From positions 124,001 through 188,000 of the forward strand of contig JAUILN010000008.1 in the NCBI GenBank assembly GCA_030432695.1: a DNA stretch of 64,000 nt, in the 5' to 3' direction. A model generated the notes under the pieces. It did not search any database. It saw only the letters and a program-made list of their open reading frames with translations, and was not told where the DNA came from. Origin of the DNA: a bacterium. Its GTDB lineage: Bacteria; Planctomycetota; UBA1135; UBA2386. Below, in pieces: positions 55,490 through 64,000 of this stretch (position 1 is the stretch's first letter; each line of letters starts with the position of its first letter). Made by a program: the position numbers and the translations under genes.

Positions 55490-57490
55490 TCACGCGCTCT
55501 CCACCAAGACGCGCCCTTGGGCATCTCCGCGCCGGTAGCTCACGACCCCGCGCCGCGCAAGCTCGACGAGGAGGTCTTCGGCCTCTTCGCTCGAAACCCG
55601 GAGGCGACGGCGGAGGAAGTTGCGGCTGGCGCGGCGGTACTCGACCACCAGATCCTGCGCCTCGGCGAGCAGGTCGTCGTCGCCGGGCCCGATCGGGAAC
55701 AGGGACTTCTGCTGCCCCTGGGGATCCCCCGGGGTGGGAACCGGCTGAAGCACCACGTCGGCGGACGCCGCGTGCTCGGTTCCAGCAGCTTCGTCCGCCG
55801 CGTCCGCGTGCGCCAGCTCCGGAGACTCGGTCTCCGGCTCCTCGTCGGCCTCGACGTCGTAGTCCAGCTCGGTCGACTCCAGCGCGGTCGACTCCGCCTC
55901 CGGATCCTCGGCCTCTTCCGACCAGCCCTCGGCCTCCGACTCCTCGTCGGCCTCGACGTCGAAGCCCAGCTCGGTCGACTCCAGCTCGGTCGACTCCGCC
56001 TCCGACTCCTCGGCCTCTTCCGACCAGCCCTCGGCCTCCGACTCCTCGTCGGCCTCGACGTCGAAGCCCAGCTCGGTCGACTCCAGCTCGGTCGACTCCG
56101 CCTCCGACTCCTCGGCCTCTTCCGACCAGTCCTCGGCCTCTGGCTCCTCGTCGGCCTCGCCATACTCGAATTCGGTCGACTCCAGATCCGTCGACTCCGC
56201 CTCCGACTCTTCGCCGTCCTCCGACCAGTCCTCGGTCTCCGGCTCCTCGTCGGCCTCGCCGGACTCCGGTTCGGTCGACTCCAGATCCGTCGACTCCACC
56301 ACCGGCTCCTCGTCTTCCTCCGACCAGTCCTCGGTTTCCGACTCCTCGTCGGCCTCATCGTCGTAGTCCAGACCGGTCGGCTCCGCCTCGGACTCCCCAG
56401 CGTCGTCCGAGAATTCGCCGACCTCGAGAGGCGCGGTGCCGAGATCCGTCTCGTCCTCGGAGTCGACCTCGTGGACCTCCCATCCCTCGCCCGGGCGAAG
56501 AACGAACTCGGTCTCGACCGCCGCGTCGGACTCCTCGGTCGGATGCTCGACCTCTCGGATCGCCCGGCGCTCGCGCCAGCTCAGCCGCCGTCCACCATGC
56601 CCCTCGGCCACCCGAGCCTCGTAGGCCTCATCGAGATCGACCGGACCCCGCGCGGCTGGCGCAGCCTCTCGCTCCGTGGGATCTGCAGCAGCCTCGACGG
56701 CGCGACGTTCGAGGTCCGATTCCTCGGTCCCGTCCGCATCGACGGCCCGCCGCTCGTCGAGCGACAGACCCCGCAGGGCCTCGACGGCCTCGTCCTCGAT
56801 CCCCCGATCGTCGTCGGGTGCCGACAGATCGACGCTCTCGGGGGGCACCGCCGACGCCGTGCCGAATGCGGCCCCTACAACTCGACCCGCTTCGGCCGGG
56901 ACGACCTCCCGACTCTCGGGATCCAGGCCCTCGGAATCGTCCTCCGTGCCGGCCTCGGCTCGGCCGCCACGGCGACCGCGCTGCGCCAGTTCCTCGAAGT
57001 AGCGGTAGAAGAAGAAGTCGGTCGCCAGCACCAGAGACGCCAACGAAGCGATCGACACGACCAGGATCGAGAACACGGGGCCGAACACGTCGACCAGCCG
57101 GCCGGCGAACCACGCGCCGACATCGCCCGCGTTGGCCGGCAGTGCCCCGTTGATCCTCAGGTTCACCAGGATTGCCAGACACAGGCCGTGGATCGCGATG
57201 CGGCCCGCGCGCCCGAGCGGCCGGTCCAGCTCGCCGCCCAGGAACCGGATCGAACTCCAGGCCAGGGTCAGCACCGCGACCATGAACAGCGGCTCGAAGC
57301 CGAACAGGTCGTGGAGCCAGACGACCAGCCCCGCGAGCCCGTCATCGCCGGGAGCCGGCCCACCGCGAAGGCGCAACCAGGTCAACGCGGAGAGCAGGAA
57401 TCCCGACAGTGCGATCGGCAGCAACGGCACGGCCCAGGCCGCACGCGTCCGCAGCGACTCGTCGCGGACCTCATGGATCGATCCCGTCAT
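55490..57490 (-). CDS. FtsK-like membrane protein lacking the motor domain
   Basis: A 666-aa protein; ATG 57490 is preceded by GGGAGGA, an excellent ribosome binding site. Residues 17-165 hold four membrane helices (WAVPLLPIALSGFLLSALTW, then PLFMVAVLTLAWSSI, IAIHGLCLAILVNL, ILVVSIASLASLVLATDFFF), as in the FtsK N-terminus. Residues about 170-580 are an acidic linker with five 32-34-residue repeats carrying a Trp (E-D/G-W-S-E-E/D). The C-terminal 75 residues resemble the FtsK gamma winged helix: DDDLLAEAQDLVVEYRR and SSEEAEDLLVELARRGVVS echo DDLYDQAVEVVLGQQR and YNRATRLLEMMEEDGLV in the true FtsK upstream. No Walker A or B motif is present. It may compete with or tether FtsK at the division site. 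Confidence 0.85.
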   Translation of the reverse strand: MTGSIHEVRDESLRTRAAWAVPLLPIALSGFLLSALTWLRLRGGPAPGDDGLAGLVVWLHDLFGFEPLFMVAVLTLAWSSIRFLGGELDRPLGRAGRIAIHGLCLAILVNLRINGALPANAGDVGAWFAGRLVDVFGPVFSILVVSIASLASLVLATDFFFYRYFEELAQRGRRGGRAEAGTEDDSEGLDPESREVVPAEAGRVVGAAFGTASAVPPESVDLSAPDDDRGIEDEAVEALRGLSLDERRAVDADGTEESDLERRAVEAAADPTEREAAPAARGPVDLDEAYEARVAEGHGGRRLSWRERRAIREVEHPTEESDAAVETEFVLRPGEGWEVHEVDSEDETDLGTAPLEVGEFSDDAGESEAEPTGLDYDDEADEESETEDWSEEDEEPVVESTDLESTEPESGEADEEPETEDWSEDGEESEAESTDLESTEFEYGEADEEPEAEDWSEEAEESEAESTELESTELGFDVEADEESEAEGWSEEAEESEAESTELESTELGFDVEADEESEAEGWSEEAEDPEAESTALESTELDYDVEADEEPETESPELAHADAADEAAGTEHAASADVVLQPVPTPGDPQGQQKSLFPIGPGDDDLLAEAQDLVVEYRRASRNFLRRRLRVSSEEAEDLLVELARRGVVSYRRGDAQGRVLVESA
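55836..56440. repeat. About 100-bp coding tandem repeats in the FtsK-like gene
   Basis: Units begin at about 55836, 55938, 56040, 56142, 56241 and 56340, spaced 99-102 bp (33-34 codons). The two central units are nearly identical in DNA as well as protein, suggesting recent duplication. They encode the acidic E-D-W-S-E-E repeats of the linker. Copy number could vary between strains. Confidence 0.85.
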
Positions 57491-57665
57491 GTTCGTCCTC
57501 CCGTCGCCGCCCGGCGACGTGTCGGCCGCATCGGCCAGGCAGGAGCCCCGGTCGATCCGGTCCGATCGGAGCAAAGGCTAAGGGGCTGCCGAGCGGTCGA
57601 CAACAGGCACTCCCGCCACTCGAGACACCGACACCTACGTCGCGGAGCTCGTGCCTGGCCCGAGG

Positions 57666-60587
57666 TCATGCCTCCCGCTCCTCGACGTCGTCCTCGCCGT
57701 CGGGTTCGCTACCGTCGTCGTCGGCGTCCGACTCGTCCGGTCCGTCTTCCGTATCCTCGTAGTCGACGTCCTCGTAGTCGTCGTAGTCCTCGTCGGCCTC
57801 GGCGTTCTCGAGCTCGGCGGCGATCTCCGCCTCGCGGATCTTCCACTCCTCGACGGTCATCATGACCTCGCGAGACTTGGAGCCGACGAAGGGTCCGACC
57901 AGACCGTCCTCCTCCATCATCTCGAGGAGCCGCGTCGCCCGGTTGTAGCCCACCGCCAGCGCCCGCTGGATCAGCGTCGCCGAGCCGCGCTGCTGGCCGA
58001 GCACCACCTCGACCGCCTGGTCGTAGAGGTCGTCCTTGTCGCCGGGCCGCTTGCCCTTGGCGGACTCGCTCTGCACCAGATCGGGGATGTAGTCCGGCTT
58101 CGGGCCGTGCTCCTCGATGTGCTGGCAAACCGCACCGGCCTCGTCCTCGGACACGAACGCACCCTGGGCGCGGATCATCCGGTGCTTGGTCGGCGACACG
58201 TAGAGCATGTCGCCGTGGCCGAGCAGCTTCTCGGCGCCGTTGGCATCGAGGATCACCCGGCTGTCGATCTTGCGGTTCACCTTGAACGCGATCGAGCACG
58301 GCAGGTTGGCCTTGATGACGCCGGTGATCACGTCGGTGCTCGGCCGCTGGGTCGCCAGGATCACGTGCAGACCGACCGCGCGCGACTTCTGCGCGAGGCG
58401 CTGGATCGACTCCTCGACGTCCTTCTGGGCGACGTTCATCAGGTCGGCCAGCTCGTCGATCACGATCACCATGTAGGGCAACCGTGCCTCGTCGGGGGTG
58501 ATCGGCCGCTGCATCCGCCGCTCGATCTCCTCGTGACCGAGCCGGTTGAAGGACCGGATGTGGTTGGTGCCAGCGGCCGACAGCAGCGCGTAGCGACGCT
58601 CCATCTCCTCGACGGTCCATTCGAGGACCTGCGGCGCCCGCTTCATGTTGGTGACGACGTCGCAGGCCAGGTGCGGCAGCTTCTTGTAGACCTGCAGCTC
58701 GACCATCTTCGGGTCGACCAGCAGCAGACGGACCTGCTGCGGCGTGCGGGTCATCAGGATCGACATCAGGATCGTGTTGATGCACACCGACTTGCCGGAG
58801 CCGGTGGTGCCGGCGATCAGCAGGTGCGGCATCTTCGCCAGGTCCTCGACGATCGGGTCGCCGGCGACGTCCTTGCCGAGGTAGAGCGGGATCGCGTAGT
58901 CGTCGGCCTCGCCGTGGTTCTCGAGCAGCTCGCGGAACGAGACCATCTGCCGCTCGGCGTTCGGCACCTCGATGCCGACCGTGTCCTTGCCGGGGATCGG
59001 CGCGACCACCCGCACGCTGACCGCCTTCAGCGCCGCCGCGAGGTCGGCCTCGTAGGCGGTGATCTTCGACAGCTTGATGCCGTGGCCCAGACGGATCTCG
59101 TACTGGGTGACCGCGGGACCGACCGAGGCAGCGACGACCTCCGACTCGACCTTGAACGACGCCAACCGCTGCTCGATCGCCTCCTTGTTGGAGTCGAGCA
59201 CCTTCTGGGTGGTACCGGCGTCGCCGTGCTCGGGCTCCCGGAACAGCTCGATCGGCGGGAACGGGTAGGCGACGTCGAACGGCAGCTCGCTCTGGCCGGA
59301 GTGGCCGGGCCGCTTCTTCTTGGCCTTGCGGGGTCGATTGCGCTTGAGACGGACCGAGCGCTTCGGAGGTGGGGCGGGCACGGGCTCGGGCTCCTCGTCG
59401 ACCGAAGCGTCCACCGAGGCGGACTCGGAGTGGTCGGGCTCCTCGGCTTCGTCGGGCCCCTCGGCTTCATCGTCGGTCCCGGACTCCGCATCCGCTTCGG
59501 CCTCGAGCCCGATCACCGGGTCGTCGTCCAGGTCCTCCGGCTCCGCTGCGGACTCGACCTCGGACTCCTCCATCTCTTCGGCCTCCGCGGTCGCCGGTTC
59601 GACCTCGGCGTCTGCCTCGAGTTCGGCGCCGTCCGGCTCCGCCACGGCAGACTCCCCCCGCTTCGGCAGCACGCGGACCACCAGCCCCCGCAGGCTGCGC
59701 TTGACCCGCCCCCCGACCGAGTCGTCCGCTCCGTCCTCGGGCTCCCCCGCCTCGACCTCCTCGACCTCGGTCGCCGCCGCTCCCCCGCGACTCCCCTTGC
59801 GCCGCCGCCCGGCGCGCTGCCGGCCGGTCACTGGCGCCCCCTCTTCGTCGCCGGTTGCCCCACCTCGTCCACCGGCCCCAGCCAGCGCCGCAACCGGTCC
59901 TCGCACGCCGCGGAACAGCTGCTCGCCCGCGTGGACCAGCTTCAGGAGCAGCTCGGAGACCAACCAGCGGGTCGCCAGCAGCAGCGCGCACAGCGCACCG
60001 AAGGTCAGCAGCAGGATCCGCCCCGAGCCGCCGAACGCCCGGTACAGCTTGGGCGACAGATTGGCGCCGAACTTGCCACCCGGACCGTGCGGCGCGAGGC
60101 GCAGGATCTCCGCATCGGCGTGCGGCCCGGCGAGCATCAGCGCCAGCATCGCCGAGAACACCACCACGCCGAGGACCTTCAGGGTGGCGCCCTCGATCGC
60201 CCGACCGAGGAACAGCGAGACGCCCCAGACCACACCTGCCGCGAACGGGATCCAGCCCGCGAGGCCGAGCAGGAAGACCACCGCGTCGGCGATCAGGTAG
60301 CCCACCAGACCGCCGAGGTTGCGGCCGTTGCCACGCGGGATCGGACCGTCCTCGAAGGTCACGGCCTCGAAGGTCGCCAGCGAGAGCAGGACGAACAGGC
60401 AGCCACCGACCACCAGCAGCGCCACCAGCTCGCGCATCCGCGGCGACAATCCCGGCCCGGGGACGTCCTCGACCGGCACGAAGTGCGGCCCCTTGCGGCG
60501 CCCCCGCGGCCCCTCGGTGGCCGTCACTTCCTCGGCACCGCCGCGCGGCCTGCTGCCGCGAGACGACTTGCTGCTGCGAGACGTCAT
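57666..60587 (-). CDS. ftsK: DNA translocase FtsK/SpoIIIE
   Basis: A 973-aa protein. The ATG at 60587 overlaps the coaB stop as ATGA, so the long frame upstream is not part of the gene. Four to five membrane helices (residues 50-220) are followed by a highly acidic linker (about 290-420), then the alpha/beta motor: VGPAVTQYEIRLG, Walker A AGTTGSGKSVCINT, Walker B YMVIVIDELADLM, and LATQRPSTDVITG. The C-terminal gamma domain (DDLYDQAVEVVLGQQRGSAT) would bind KOPS-like sequences. A further acidic tail of about 45 residues after gamma (ending DDVEEREA) is unusual. It pumps chromosome DNA through the division septum. Confidence 0.96.
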   Translation of the reverse strand: MTSRSSKSSRGSRPRGGAEEVTATEGPRGRRKGPHFVPVEDVPGPGLSPRMRELVALLVVGGCLFVLLSLATFEAVTFEDGPIPRGNGRNLGGLVGYLIADAVVFLLGLAGWIPFAAGVVWGVSLFLGRAIEGATLKVLGVVVFSAMLALMLAGPHADAEILRLAPHGPGGKFGANLSPKLYRAFGGSGRILLLTFGALCALLLATRWLVSELLLKLVHAGEQLFRGVRGPVAALAGAGGRGGATGDEEGAPVTGRQRAGRRRKGSRGGAAATEVEEVEAGEPEDGADDSVGGRVKRSLRGLVVRVLPKRGESAVAEPDGAELEADAEVEPATAEAEEMEESEVESAAEPEDLDDDPVIGLEAEADAESGTDDEAEGPDEAEEPDHSESASVDASVDEEPEPVPAPPPKRSVRLKRNRPRKAKKKRPGHSGQSELPFDVAYPFPPIELFREPEHGDAGTTQKVLDSNKEAIEQRLASFKVESEVVAASVGPAVTQYEIRLGHGIKLSKITAYEADLAAALKAVSVRVVAPIPGKDTVGIEVPNAERQMVSFRELLENHGEADDYAIPLYLGKDVAGDPIVEDLAKMPHLLIAGTTGSGKSVCINTILMSILMTRTPQQVRLLLVDPKMVELQVYKKLPHLACDVVTNMKRAPQVLEWTVEEMERRYALLSAAGTNHIRSFNRLGHEEIERRMQRPITPDEARLPYMVIVIDELADLMNVAQKDVEESIQRLAQKSRAVGLHVILATQRPSTDVITGVIKANLPCSIAFKVNRKIDSRVILDANGAEKLLGHGDMLYVSPTKHRMIRAQGAFVSEDEAGAVCQHIEEHGPKPDYIPDLVQSESAKGKRPGDKDDLYDQAVEVVLGQQRGSATLIQRALAVGYNRATRLLEMMEEDGLVGPFVGSKSREVMMTVEEWKIREAEIAAELENAEADEDYDDYEDVDYEDTEDGPDESDADDDGSEPDGEDDVEEREA

Positions 60588-61294
60588 GAGTCTTCGTTCC
60601 CCCGGACGGGGCCGTGCTCGGCGGTGGACGGGATCCGAGCCGCCAGCTCCCGCCAGGAAGCCACCGCACGCTCCACGAGCACCGCTGCGATCACGTCCTT
60701 CGCGCCGACAGGCAGGTTCTCGACCGGCGCGTCGCCGGCCGGCACCAGGTGGACCTCGGAGCACTCCGCCCCCATCGCGGCGGGGCCGTTGAGGACGATC
60801 AGGTGGACGCCTTTCCGCACCAGTTTGGCACGAGCCCGGCTGACCATTCCCTCGAAGCCGCCCTGCTCCGGCGACTCCAGCGCGAACCCGACCAGGAACT
60901 GGCCGGGCCTGGCAATCGCGGCCAACCCCGCCAGCACGTCGGGGTTGGGGACCAGCTCGAGCTGGTAGCCCTCCCGCTCCTTGGTCGGCTTGCCGACCGC
61001 CCGTCGGGCCGGGCGGTGGTCGGCCACCGCCGCGACGCCGAACGCGATCGAGCAGTCGACGAACGCCGCGGCGGCCCGCGCCGCCATGTCGCGTGCCGAG
61101 ACCACGTCGATGCGCTCGACCCCCGCCGGCGTCTCGAGACCGGTCGGCCCGGACACCAGCACCGCACGGTGCCCGGCGGCGACCGCGGCCGCGGCGATCG
61201 CGTAACCCATGCGTCCACTGCTCGCGTTGGCGAGGTAGCGCACGTCGTCCAGGTATTCGTGCGTCGGCCCGGCGGTGACCAGGATCGCGGCCAT
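60584..61294 (-). CDS. coaB: Stand-alone phosphopantothenate-cysteine ligase
   Basis: A 236-aa protein that corresponds to the CoaB half of the CoaBC coenzyme A enzyme. It begins TAGPTHEYLDDVRYLANASSG, matching the CoaB N-terminus, with RMGYAIA, the nucleotide-binding VLVSGP, MAARAAAAF, the dimer and catalytic loop GVAAVADHRP, the C-terminal Lys region KPTKERE, and GFALES. ATG 61294 follows GGAGGG. In most bacteria CoaB is fused to the CoaC decarboxylase; here it is separate, so coaC must be elsewhere. Its stop overlaps the ftsK start (ATGA), so synthesis of the two is coupled. Confidence 0.92.
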   Translation of the reverse strand: MAAILVTAGPTHEYLDDVRYLANASSGRMGYAIAAAAVAAGHRAVLVSGPTGLETPAGVERIDVVSARDMAARAAAAFVDCSIAFGVAAVADHRPARRAVGKPTKEREGYQLELVPNPDVLAGLAAIARPGQFLVGFALESPEQGGFEGMVSRARAKLVRKGVHLIVLNGPAAMGAECSEVHLVPAGDAPVENLPVGAKDVIAAVLVERAVASWRELAARIPSTAEHGPVRGNEDS

Positions 61295-61591
61295 GAGCCC
61301 TCCGCCCCACCAACCCGCGCGAGGAGCGCCGGTGCGAGGCCTGTCGGTGTGGTGACCAGAAGGTCTCGGCGGACACGGAGTGCCTCACCATCCCTCCCGG
61401 GGCGACGCCCCGGCCGCCCAGCCGGATCGCATCGTCGGCGCATCCTAACCCGAGCGGCACGTTCCGGACCAGTCACCGTCGGCGTCCCCGACCTCGCGGC
61501 GAAGGTCTCGGCCCACCTCGCCCGCCCCTCGGGAAAAACTCTCTCTCGCCTCCGATCCAGGTTCCGTAATCGCGCGAACGACGTCGACCCC
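61295..61591. other. Divergent promoter region between coaB and tolC
   Basis: About 300 bases between two divergently read transcription units. It should hold both promoters. The word GGAAAAACTCTCTCTCGC near 61530 is the only AT-richer patch. No gene is supported. Confidence 0.4.
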
Positions 61592-63433
61592 GTGCCCCCG
61601 CGTATCCCCTTGTCTCTCCCCGATCTTCCGCCCCTCCACCCGCGCGGCCCCAGGCTACTGCTCGCGCTACTCGCCTGTTCGGTCACGAGCGCGTCCTGCT
61701 GGTCTCCCGCCGGCATGAAGGACGAGGCCGACCGACAGGTCTATGCGATCCTCGACGCGGTCACCGGCGCGGTGACCGGAACGGAGAAGCACTTCGAGAT
61801 CGGTCGGCAGGAGGACACCCTGCGGCGCCGGCTCGAGCGCGAGAACGCCGAGTTCCTGGCCGCCGGGATCCCGGTCGCGCCGCTGCGCGTGAACCTCACG
61901 AAGGCCCTGGAGATCGCGGCCGAGAACAGCCGCGACTTCCAACGCCAGAAGGAGTCGCTGTATCGCACCGCGCTGAACCTGACCCGCTCGCAGTTCGACT
62001 TCGAAGTGCAGTGGTTCGGCGGCAACTCGTCGGACGTGTCGGGAGTCGGCGACGACTCCGCGACCGCGACGATCTCGCAGGACCTCCGAGCGCAGCTGAA
62101 CACCACCAACGGCACGCGGATCGTCGGCAGCTTCGTCAACACGTTCCTGAAGGACCTCGTCAACGGCGGCGACTGGGACGGCAGCTCGATCTTCAACTTC
62201 TCGATCACCCAGCCGCTGCTGCGCGGCGCGCGCCGCCGGGTGGTGCGCGAGTCGCTGACCCAGTCGGAGCGCGACGTGGTCTACGCGGTACGCAGCTTCG
62301 AGCGGTTCCGGGAGAGCCTGGCGCTGCAGATCACCAGCACCTACCTGAACGTGCTCCAGCAGCAGCAGAACCTGGAGTCCGTGCGCCGCAACCTGGAGTC
62401 CGTGCGCCGCAACGAATCGCTGACCCAGGCCCTGTTCGACGCCGACCGCCGCGCCATCGTCGACGTCGACCGCTCGACGCAGAGCGTGCTGCAAGCCGAG
62501 AACAACGTTGCCAACGCGGTCAATTCGCTGCAGACCGCGCTGGACAACTTCAAGTTCCAGCTAGGTCTGACGATCGACACGCCGATCGAGCTCGATCCGA
62601 CGGTGTTCGACAACGTCATCGCGATCGGCATCGAGCCGGTCGACCTGCCGCAGCACGAGGCGATCCGCATCGCGCTGGAGCGCCGCTACGACTATCGCAA
62701 CACCTGCGACCAGGTCGACGACGCGGTGCGCCAGGTCTTGGTGGCCGAAGACGGCCTGCGCAGCATCATCGACTTCTCGTCGGCGGTCGCGATCCCGACC
62801 GAGGACGGCAAGCCGCTGAAGTTCGACTTCGGCCGCGTCCAATGGTCGGCGGGCTTCAACATCGACCTCGCGCTGGCGATCCTGCCCGAACGGAATGTCC
62901 ACCGCGCTGCGATCATCGCGCTCGACAACGCGCTCCGGACCCGTGAGCAGGCCGAGGACGAGGTCAAGCAGGACATCCGCAACGACCTCCGGAACATCAC
63001 CAACCGGATCCGCAACTACGAGATCGCCAAGCTCGGTGTCGATCTCAACGCCCGTCGTGTCGACAGCACCTCGAAGCTCTACGAAGCCGGCCGGGCCCAG
63101 GCCCTCGACGTGCTGGACGCCCAGAACGACCTCCTCGGTGCCGAGCTGCAGCTCATCGCCTCGGTCGTGGACTATGCTGTGAGTCGCCTCCAGCTCCTGC
63201 TGGACCTGGAGGCGATCGAACTCGATCCCTACGGAGTGACCCTCGAACTCGGCCTGCCGCTGCCGACCGGGGTCCAGGACACCGAGGACGCCCGCCGCGC
63301 CCTCGAACGGCGCAAGATCCCGCGGAACTGGGAGACCGACACTCCGTGGCGGCAACTCCACGACGGCTTCGGCGGCACGGAAGCCGATCCGGACGGGGCC
63401 GAACCCGAGGGAACGCCGGAGGGCGACGACTGA
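61592..63433 (+). CDS. TolC-family outer-membrane efflux lipoprotein
   Basis: A 613-aa protein from GTG 61592, the only in-frame start that keeps the lipoprotein leader (LLLALLACSVTSASC). The open frame extends far upstream as a shadow of coaB. Two repeats of the OEP fold are visible: helix and strand words such as LEIAAENSRDFQRQKES, FSITQPLLRGARR and SERDVVYAVRSFERFRESLALQITSTYL in the first half, and NVHRAAIIALDNALRTREQAEDEV and TSKLYEAGRAQALDVLDAQNDLLGAEL in the second. An exact 21-bp duplication adds one seven-residue unit (NLESVRR) at residues 260-273, within a periplasmic helix. It forms the outer-membrane channel for the pump whose adaptor follows at 63505. Confidence 0.93.
   Translation: MPPRIPLSLPDLPPLHPRGPRLLLALLACSVTSASCWSPAGMKDEADRQVYAILDAVTGAVTGTEKHFEIGRQEDTLRRRLERENAEFLAAGIPVAPLRVNLTKALEIAAENSRDFQRQKESLYRTALNLTRSQFDFEVQWFGGNSSDVSGVGDDSATATISQDLRAQLNTTNGTRIVGSFVNTFLKDLVNGGDWDGSSIFNFSITQPLLRGARRRVVRESLTQSERDVVYAVRSFERFRESLALQITSTYLNVLQQQQNLESVRRNLESVRRNESLTQALFDADRRAIVDVDRSTQSVLQAENNVANAVNSLQTALDNFKFQLGLTIDTPIELDPTVFDNVIAIGIEPVDLPQHEAIRIALERRYDYRNTCDQVDDAVRQVLVAEDGLRSIIDFSSAVAIPTEDGKPLKFDFGRVQWSAGFNIDLALAILPERNVHRAAIIALDNALRTREQAEDEVKQDIRNDLRNITNRIRNYEIAKLGVDLNARRVDSTSKLYEAGRAQALDVLDAQNDLLGAELQLIASVVDYAVSRLQLLLDLEAIELDPYGVTLELGLPLPTGVQDTEDARRALERRKIPRNWETDTPWRQLHDGFGGTEADPDGAEPEGTPEGDD
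62369..62410. repeat. Perfect 21-bp tandem duplication in the efflux gene
   Basis: The 21-bp unit at 62369-62389 is repeated exactly at 62390-62410. In the reading frame each copy encodes Asn-Leu-Glu-Ser-Val-Arg-Arg. It adds exactly one heptad to a long periplasmic helix, so the coiled coil keeps phase. Confidence 0.9.
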
Positions 63434-63504
63434 TTGGCCCCCACCATCCCCGGCCATCCCGTCATTCAAAGCATCCAGCGAAGCACCTCCTCCCGAGGCA
63501 CCCC

Positions 63505-64000
63505 ATGTTTGACCCGCTCCGAACCGCACCTCTCGCCCTCAGGGCTCCGTCGGTTGCCAGACCGGCATCACCGGCCGGCCGACTGGCAGCGCCTGCGGTC
63601 TGGGCGACCGCTCTGGCTCTGGGCCCGCTCGCCGGCTGCGGCGACGGCGGGAGCTCCAACCAGAACACGCCCGACATCTACGTCGTCGAGCGGAAGCCGA
63701 TGCGCATCCAGATCACCGAGGCGGCCGAGCTGAAGGCCGCGGTGGAGAACCGGGTCCGCTCGGAGATCGAGGGCAGCGCGACGATCATCTACCTGATCCC
63801 CGAAGGCGAGGTCGTCGACAAGGGCCAGAAGCTGGTCGAGCTCGACGTCAGCGAGTTGCAGGAGCGCCGCGCCACCCAGGCCATCACGGTCGAGCGAGCG
63901 ATGGCCTCGCTGGTCAACGCCCAGCAGAACATCCAGATCCTGGCGAAGGAACTCGCGTCGCTGGAGTCGGCGGCGGTCAGCGGGCTGGAGATCGCCAACA
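63505..64000 (+). CDS. Periplasmic adaptor (membrane fusion) lipoprotein, partial
   Basis: The gene starts at ATG 63505, preceded by GAGG, and is open to the window end (165 codons seen). The N-terminus is a long lipoprotein leader ending LGPLAGC, so the Cys at about residue 46 is lipidated. The mature part shows the HlyD/AcrA-type order: a beta hybrid (YVVERKPMRIQITEAAEL), a lipoyl half-motif (IEGSATIIYLIPEGEVVDKGQKLVELD), then the start of the coiled-coil hairpin (ERRATQAITVERAMASLVNAQ). It would link the TolC channel to an inner-membrane transporter encoded beyond 64000, probably an ABC type or MacB. It is 71 bp downstream of tolC. Confidence 0.9.
   Translation, partial: MFDPLRTAPLALRAPSVARPASPAGRLAAPAVWATALALGPLAGCGDGGSSNQNTPDIYVVERKPMRIQITEAAELKAAVENRVRSEIEGSATIIYLIPEGEVVDKGQKLVELDVSELQERRATQAITVERAMASLVNAQQNIQILAKELASLESAAVSGLEIAN

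Noticed and set aside
60614..61591. Extension of the efflux-gene frame far upstream
   Set aside because: It is antisense to coaB; the lipoprotein leader and GTG 61592 set the true start.

Overview
The window is high-GC DNA (roughly two thirds G+C by eye) from a Gram-negative-type bacterium, most probably a member of the Planctomycetota. Reasons: a small basic protein of the kind found in the PVC superphylum (23475-23693), many secreted or lipoprotein products, ExbB with an N-terminal signal peptide, secretins carrying TPR repeats, a TMTC-like TPR membrane protein, ATG/GTG/TTG starts with weak Shine-Dalgarno sequences, and long GC-rich spacers. No rRNA, tRNA, CRISPR array, phage or insertion sequence was recognised. 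The assignment is by family resemblance only.

Layout. 1-1671 holds no gene I can support. 1672-5251 encodes a membrane/TIM-barrel-like protein translationally coupled to a phosphatase-superfamily-like protein, then a small secreted protein. 5303-16662 is a mixed housekeeping and accessory stretch: adenosine deaminase, vanadium-dependent haloperoxidase, a lipopolysaccharide-kinase/methyltransferase fusion, a DUF4388-like protein, a five-haem cytochrome c, an aminoglycoside-phosphotransferase-fold kinase, an ECF-type sigma factor and polynucleotide phosphorylase. 16679-29763 holds a DUF2058-like protein, PilZ protein, a second methyltransferase, two secreted proteins (one with a degenerate metalloprotease motif), queE plus an aminotransferase, the small basic protein, a TMTC-like protein, a DUF481 outer-membrane protein and a family 4/5-type uracil-DNA glycosylase.

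30027-43400 is the most distinctive region: seven co-directional genes encoding a TPR-secretin lipoprotein, two periplasmic TPR proteins, ExbB, two ExbD proteins and a second, paralogous TPR-secretin lipoprotein. Its first gene ends in a textbook intrinsic terminator nested in a 59-bp tandem repeat array. I read it as a candidate proton-motive-force-driven trans-envelope machine with two secretin pores and no visible TonB. After a HAD hydrolase, 44727-47440 (minus strand) encodes an actin much closer to magnetosome MamK than to MreB, with a coiled-coil protein and a CpsD/ParA-type ATPase, but no magnetosome genes.

47651-60587 (minus strand) carries hutU, hutH, bamA, dnaB, a protein built like FtsK but without the motor (four membrane helices, acidic Trp-containing repeats, a C-terminal FtsK-gamma-like winged helix), and then a true FtsK/SpoIIIE coupled by an ATGA overlap to a stand-alone CoaB. 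61592-64000 (plus strand) begins a TolC-type efflux operon: a TolC lipoprotein followed by a periplasmic adaptor cut by the window edge. Main candidates for new biology: the twin-secretin/ExbBD locus, the MamK-like actin module and the motorless FtsK paralogue.
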